The notes under the pieces were generated by a model. The model was given only the letters and a program-made list of their open reading frames with translations. It was not told the origin of the DNA and did no database searches. Made by a program: the position numbers and the translations under genes. A stretch of 64,000 nucleotides of DNA from a virus: IMG/VR virus record IMGVR_UViG_3300001242_000018, positions 62,001 through 126,000 of that record; one strand, 5' to 3'. Below are positions 60,428 to 64,000 of this stretch, one piece after another; the first letter of the stretch is position 1, and each line of letters starts with the position of its first letter.

Positions 60428-61162
60428 TCACCTGCCTAGTTTGTATGTTATAACCTTACCCGGATAGATCTTGCTCGGGTCTGGTATTGGAAATGGTGTA
60501 TTAACACACTGTGTAGAGTATACAATACCTTTTGGTAACTCTATAAGTGATAACCATCCGCCAATGTCAGCCCCTGTATTGATACACATCTTACCTTTAA
60601 ACATCCAAGGTCGGTGTTGTTTATCCCCTCTTAAATGTATAGCTTCGTTATGACCGAATATTACAAGTTTAGGGATACCTGTCTCCTTATATAAGAAGTT
60701 GTTCGTACCCCAAACAAATTCCTCTGTTTGTTCGTTTAATGGCTTACTTACATCAAAGCCGGCATGACAGAAGAAATAATGTTCTAGCTCGAAAGTTAAT
60801 GGCATATTAAGTAACCAATCACAATCTTCGGCAAGTTTATTAAGAGCATCTATTCCAAACTGATCAACATATGAACGTACTGTGGAACTTCCACCGTAGT
60901 TCTTAAAGTAGATGGTTTCCTCAAGAGTCCCTGTTGAATATGCATGTGCAGCTACTTCATGATTTCCTATCAGAATCTTAGCTCCCTCTTTTTCTAATTC
61001 ACGGGCAAACTGTACCGTTTTATACGAATCCGGCCCTCTGTCGATAAGATCTCCAAGAACAATTAGAAGATCGTTTCTTGGGTTGTATCCTGCCTTTTCT
61101 AATAGTAGCTTCCAAGCGTACCAATGACCATGTATATCTGCACAAGCAAATACTCTCTTCAT
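60428..61162 (-). CDS. PPP-family metallophosphatase (protein Ser/Thr phosphatase-like)
   Basis: 244 residues from the ATG at 61162 (GAGGTG upstream). Metal ligands: 'CADIHGH' (7-13), 'GDLIDRGPDS' (37-46), 'GNHE' (66-69) and later 'FFCHAGFD' and 'FGHNEA'. Same set as lambda protein phosphatase and Bacillus PrpE. May remove phosphate from host signalling proteins or from nucleotides. The stop of the sigma gene overlaps its start (TAATG). Confidence 0.85.
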   Translation of the reverse strand: MKRVFACADIHGHWYAWKLLLEKAGYNPRNDLLIVLGDLIDRGPDSYKTVQFARELEKEGAKILIGNHEVAAHAYSTGTLEETIYFKNYGGSSTVRSYVDQFGIDALNKLAEDCDWLLNMPLTFELEHYFFCHAGFDVSKPLNEQTEEFVWGTNNFLYKETGIPKLVIFGHNEAIHLRGDKQHRPWMFKGKMCINTGADIGGWLSLIELPKGIVYSTQCVNTPFPIPDPSKIYPGKVITYKLGR

Positions 61163-61731
61163 TAAACCACCTCGTAGTACCATCGTTTCATTTTGTGCTT
61201 TATTCTCTGCATAGTATTGTCTACAGAACGATAAGATCTACACAACTTCTCACCTATATCATTTATACCCATGCCCTGAATCATACATAGAGCTACCTGA
61301 TACTCTAGGTCTGATAGTAAAACCTTGAGTCGTCTATTGAATATCTTATCTTCTTCAGCTGTCAATACGACCTGTTCCGGTTCTACGCTACCTTCGTAGG
61401 TGTCTATACCTTCTACATCATACATACTAATCGCATCATTTAAGGGTTTATATTTATTGCGATTAGAATGTCTGATAGTTTCATAGATCTGTCTACGCAT
61501 AACCATTTTGCTAAACATGACGAAGTTATAGCCAGGTCGGTAATTCTCTATTGCTTTTACGAAACCGACTCTGGCTTCTTGAACTATATCTTCATTGGTG
61601 CCACCTGCTATGAAATAGGATTTTGCCACGGAACATATTAAATTGTTGTATTTAGTAAGAAGCCATTCCTGTGCATAAAGATCCTCTTTAGCAAGCACGG
61701 CTACAGATTCGATAGGAACCTGTGAATACAC
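61162..61731 (-). CDS. SigH-like sigma-70 factor
   Basis: 189 residues from GTG 61731. Region 2: 'ICSVAKSYFIAGGTNEDIVQ' and 'EARVGFVKAIENYRPGYNF', followed by 'MRRQIYETIRHSNRNKYKPL'; region 4: 'LEYQVALCMIQGMGINDIGE' and 'KLCRSYRSVDNTMQRIKHKM'. Very close in layout to Bacillota SigH, the sporulation/transition sigma. Likely drives phage-specific transcription. No ribosome site stands before the GTG; a TTG-started leader ends three bases upstream in the same frame (see next entry). Confidence 0.8.
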   Translation of the reverse strand: MYSQVPIESVAVLAKEDLYAQEWLLTKYNNLICSVAKSYFIAGGTNEDIVQEARVGFVKAIENYRPGYNFVMFSKMVMRRQIYETIRHSNRNKYKPLNDAISMYDVEGIDTYEGSVEPEQVVLTAEEDKIFNRRLKVLLSDLEYQVALCMIQGMGINDIGEKLCRSYRSVDNTMQRIKHKMKRWYYEVV

Positions 61732-61734
61732 TGA

Positions 61735-61770
61735 TTAAATAACAGTATCCTCTGTACTAATTTGTAACAA
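61735..61770 (-). CDS. 11-codon leader in frame with the sigma gene
   Basis: AAAGGAG (61780-61786), nine bases, then TTG 61770 and LLQISTEDTVI-stop (TAA at 61735-61737). The sigma GTG starts three bases later in the same frame. Suggests reinitiation or stop readthrough controlling sigma synthesis. Confidence 0.5.
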   Translation of the reverse strand: MLQISTEDTVI

Positions 61771-61784
61771 TTAACTCCACTCCT

Positions 61785-61806
61785 TTAACAGTAACTTAAC
61801 AGTAAG
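61785..61806 (-). repeat. 11-base tandem repeat upstream of sigma gene
   Basis: TTAACAGTAAC followed directly by TTAACAGTAAG; lies just before the ribosome site of the leader, possibly a regulator binding site. Confidence 0.5.
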
Positions 61807-61817
61807 TTTACGATATC

Positions 61818-61875
61818 GGTATGTAAAACGTACATTTAGCTAAGACGAATCATTGATAGGTTTCACTTACATACC
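61818..61875 (-). promoter_or_regulatory. 9-bp inverted repeat upstream of sigma gene
   Basis: GGTATGTAA (61818-61826) and TTACATACC (61867-61875) flank 40 bases with no gene. Could be an operator pair or the stem of a leader structure. Confidence 0.4.
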
Positions 61876-61884
61876 ACCTCCTCG

Positions 61885-62118
61885 TCACAGTATTTTCTCA
61901 CATCTATCCTCTGTTATGCATAATAGAGGCCCCTCTGAATCGTTACACAAATATAAAGAACGGGATAAACTACGTGTATTCTCCCATTTTCCACCAAGAT
62001 AACGGGCCGCACTCAACTCTTCCCCGACGCGAAAGCGAACAACTACTCTACCATTAGGAGGTGTCTTGAATTTACGTTGCCATGTACAATTGTTAAATAC
62101 CATTGCTAAGTTTATCAC
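61885..62118 (-). CDS. Small beta-rich protein (77 aa)
   Basis: GTG start with AAGGAAAG upstream. Basic, strand-rich ('RVVVRFRVGEELSAARYLGG') with 'LCITEDRCEKIL' at the end. Family not recognised. Confidence 0.5.
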   Translation of the reverse strand: MINLAMVFNNCTWQRKFKTPPNGRVVVRFRVGEELSAARYLGGKWENTRSLSRSLYLCNDSEGPLLCITEDRCEKIL

Positions 62119-62123
62119 AATAA

Positions 62124-62237
62124 CTACTTTCCTTTCCTATGTAATAAATTATAGAATGAAACTATTGATACACCTTTCATTAAACCAAAGACGTAAGTAA
62201 TTATGATAATCCATACATGAAAGGCATTGTTTTCCAT
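62124..62237 (-). CDS. Single-pass membrane peptide (37 aa)
   Basis: MENNAFHVWIIIITYVFGLM has one membrane helix, basic end (HRKGK). GGAGGTAGGG upstream of the ATG. Fills the gap between two larger genes. Confidence 0.5.
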   Translation of the reverse strand: MENNAFHVWIIIITYVFGLMKGVSIVSFYNLLHRKGK

Positions 62238-62245
62238 AACTATCC

Positions 62246-62530
62246 CTACCTCCTAAATATCATAGTAGTCTCATCATACAAAGGATGACCGTTATCATCA
62301 TATACTTTGTTAGTATTGGCCAATTTTCCTAAGAGAAGTTCATCTCTGATGTATTCCTTTACAGCCCAATCTCCATTCGAATGGCGTACATGAAATTGTC
62401 GGCCGTCGACCTCGATAAGTTTAAATGGAAACCATGCGTCACCCACATCGTGAACCCGACCTTTCTTACCATTGTTGAAGATTACATTAAGAGTTCCACG
62501 AATTGTCTTACCCTCTATAATAACAGCCAT
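62246..62530 (-). CDS. Hypothetical protein (94 aa)
   Basis: Small beta-rich protein ('KKGRVHDVGDAWFPFKLIEV', 'RQFHVRHSNGDWAVKEYI'). AAGGAGG ribosome site. No family recognised; in the same operon as the uracil-DNA glycosylase. Confidence 0.55.
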   Translation of the reverse strand: MAVIIEGKTIRGTLNVIFNNGKKGRVHDVGDAWFPFKLIEVDGRQFHVRHSNGDWAVKEYIRDELLLGKLANTNKVYDDNGHPLYDETTMIFRR

Positions 62531-62541
62531 GTAATTCCTCC

Positions 62542-63267
62542 TTACAACTTGGAGTACGCCAACAGTAGATCGTTATAAACATCTATATTGACTGTGGTAA
62601 AATCAGCACCGGTCTTACGGAGTACATACGCCGGATGATATATTGGCATAACATTGTACTCTATATTATTCTGCCAATAAGAGCATAAAAGGCCGCGAAT
62701 TTGTGTAATCTTAAGGTTCTTGCCAGGAAGGAGCGCATTTAAAGCTACACCACCTACAGCTACAATAATCTTAGGATTAACCATTCTGATTTCTTCTTCC
62801 AGATACCTTTTTATACATGTAGTACACTCGTCTGTAGAGGGTGTTCGGTTATTAAGTGGACGACACTTTAATACATTTGTAATATAGACCTGCTCTCGTC
62901 TTAATGGCATTTTTTCAAGCCACATGGTTAAGGCAGCTCCAGCAATACCTGTAAATGGTAAGTTAAACATATCTTCATGCTCTCCCGGGCCCTCTCCGAT
63001 AAACATGATAGGCGAACTAGGATTGCCGTATCCGTATACCATACCAGTACCATATTCTTTAGAGATGTGACAATAATCGCATCTTTGTTTAAGAGCAGCG
63101 TGTCCACTTATTAAAGAGTGTTTCATTAAGGCTCCTACCTTATGGACACCTATAGATACCGAAGCCTGACTGTAACCATTCTTAAGTAGTCTTTGACTAA
63201 AGTTATCTGTAAGATTCTTTATCAAGTCGATATTCACTACTGATTGGTCGCTTGCTGTATTGACCAT
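62542..63267 (-). CDS. udg: Uracil-DNA glycosylase, Fe-S family 4/5
   Basis: Removes uracil from DNA. 241 residues. Motif A 'GEGPGEHED' (91-99); Fe-S Cys at 63, 66, 135 and 148/151 ('CDYCHISK', 'VLKCRPLNN', 'CTTC'); active-site strand 'PIYHPAYVLRKTG' near 213. A 60-residue N-terminal extension precedes the domain. Phage-encoded enzymes of this kind may guard DNA made by an unbalanced nucleotide pool. Start overlaps the upstream radical-SAM gene by 31 bases. Confidence 0.85.
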   Translation of the reverse strand: MVNTASDQSVVNIDLIKNLTDNFSQRLLKNGYSQASVSIGVHKVGALMKHSLISGHAALKQRCDYCHISKEYGTGMVYGYGNPSSPIMFIGEGPGEHEDMFNLPFTGIAGAALTMWLEKMPLRREQVYITNVLKCRPLNNRTPSTDECTTCIKRYLEEEIRMVNPKIIVAVGGVALNALLPGKNLKITQIRGLLCSYWQNNIEYNVMPIYHPAYVLRKTGADFTTVNIDVYNDLLLAYSKL

Positions 63268-64000
63268 TCTTTTAGTCCTCCTCTTAAGTTAATGTTTCTA
63301 CACTGCTTACAGTCACTCCAGGTAGCTCGATTACCGATCTTCTTTTCAAATACTTCCGCAAATCTCTTATATCTTTCTAAATAATCTGCAAAATCACGTA
63401 CCTCATTTATATTTGCGACAACCCCGCCACCGCCATAACAACAGGGGCCAATATCGCCATTCCAATGAACTGTGAAAATTAGTTCATTTTGTTCAATATC
63501 TTGGACACCTCGTGATATAGAGCAAGTAGCATTTTCACTAAAATCGCTATTAAATACTCCGGTTTTTGCCGCACGTCCAATAGGTAAAGCGACATTATGT
63601 GGCTTAAGTAATCGATTTAGATGGCTAATACCCTCACCATGTAATTCTGAATCTATAAAAATACCGTAAGGATTATCTTCAAACCAGTATAGTACCTCTT
63701 CAAATCCGAATTTCTCAACCAGTTTCTCGTCTTCATATGGGTAATTTAAGAGTTCAGCAAGGTTTCGTAACAGAGTTTCCATATGTTTTGACCTGTACTT
63801 TTGATGCCAGATTGTATTACTAATTCGCATACTAAATAGTTCCTGATAAGTTTCCATGAGTTTAACAACAAGTTCGAGTCTATCTTTCTTTAATACAAAA
63901 GAACCATTTGTACTAATAAAGATCATGGTATTATAATCTTTTACCCTTCTACAGAGAATCTCGATTGCACGGTCTAGTACTTTGGGTACTAAGAAAGGTT
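63237..64000 (-). CDS. Radical-SAM/SPASM protein, N-terminus beyond window
   Basis: The frame stays open to the window end, so the start and the CxxxCxxC cluster are not visible. The visible part reads 'PKVLDRAIEILCRRVKDYNT' and 'MIFISTNGS', the typical second half of a radical-SAM barrel. A C-terminal Cys set follows, 'WNGDIGPCCYGGGG' and 'DCKQCRNI', as in SPASM auxiliary clusters. Substrate unknown: peptide maturation, nucleotide or tRNA modification are possible. It is not NrdG, which is much shorter and lacks SPASM. Confidence 0.65.
   Translation of the reverse strand, partial: PFLVPKVLDRAIEILCRRVKDYNTMIFISTNGSFVLKKDRLELVVKLMETYQELFSMRISNTIWHQKYRSKHMETLLRNLAELLNYPYEDEKLVEKFGFEEVLYWFEDNPYGIFIDSELHGEGISHLNRLLKPHNVALPIGRAAKTGVFNSDFSENATCSISRGVQDIEQNELIFTVHWNGDIGPCCYGGGGVVANINEVRDFADYLERYKRFAEVFEKKIGNRATWSDCKQCRNINLRGGLKEWSIQQATNQ

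Noticed and set aside
63472-63669. Plus-strand frame opposite the radical-SAM gene
   Set aside because: Mirror of a conserved coding region, without ribosome site.
63237-64000. NrdG activase for the phage NrdD
   Set aside because: NrdG is about 150-220 residues with no SPASM-like end; this protein is longer and carries a distal Cys set.

Overview
The window looks like part of a large, AT-rich, virulent-type bacteriophage (or phage-plasmid) genome from an anaerobic, spore-forming-type Firmicute host. The evidence is Bacillota-style ribosome binding sites and near-consensus housekeeping promoters, an oxygen-sensitive class III ribonucleotide reductase, a holin, huge Ig-like tail genes, and a dense block of phage-type replication, nuclease and tRNA genes. 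Capsid, portal and terminase genes are not in the window, so the phage assignment is an inference from the tail and lysis genes and the general layout.

Layout. (1) 21-27405, plus strand: virion genes. A 3482-residue Ig-repeat protein comes first, then further long structural proteins with bacterial Ig-like and fibronectin-like modules, then a run of four apparently paralogous proteins (coiled-coil start followed by beta-rich modules). (2) 27426-28690: a holin-like protein and a second membrane protein. (3) A perfect 17-bp-spaced promoter at 28718-28746 starts a replication/recombination block (28776-36420): a Rad52-like small protein, an AEP-type primase, a DnaB-like ATPase, zinc-ribbon proteins, a Cas4/AddB-like Fe-S nuclease homologue, RuvC, a sigma factor and a Vsr-like endonuclease. 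(4) 36423-38563: IPT/TIG and fibronectin fibre genes, closed by a strong hairpin. (5) 38706-43631: a DUF457-like gene, small membrane proteins and what looks like a reduced conjugation module (VirB2/TrbC-like pilin, VirD4/TraG coupling ATPase, replication-relaxation protein).

(6) 43644-64000, almost all minus strand: small membrane proteins, a Dam methylase, then a 3-kb tRNA cluster (45930-49204). The cluster holds 12 tRNA genes, interrupted by small ORFs, an HNH endonuclease gene and several inter-tRNA structured elements, two of which occur as diverged pairs. Upstream of it are an Acb2/Tad1-like anti-defence protein, an intein-split NrdD, a PD-(D/E)XK nuclease, a winged-helix regulator behind a perfect promoter, a DnaG primase, a calcineurin-type phosphatase, a SigH-like sigma factor, a uracil-DNA glycosylase and a radical-SAM protein cut by the window end. 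One Xre-type regulator (56896-57414) points the other way.

How it fits together. The phage appears to carry two primase types, two sigma factors, its own dNTP supply, DNA modification and repair, translation support (including an initiator-type tRNA and tRNA-Ile for AUA) and a second-messenger sponge. The most unusual signals are the repeated RNA-like elements in the tRNA cluster, three class-I-shaped tRNAs with leucine anticodons, the conjugation-like genes, and several genes whose Shine-Dalgarno spacing points at AUA/AUU/AUC rather than AUG.
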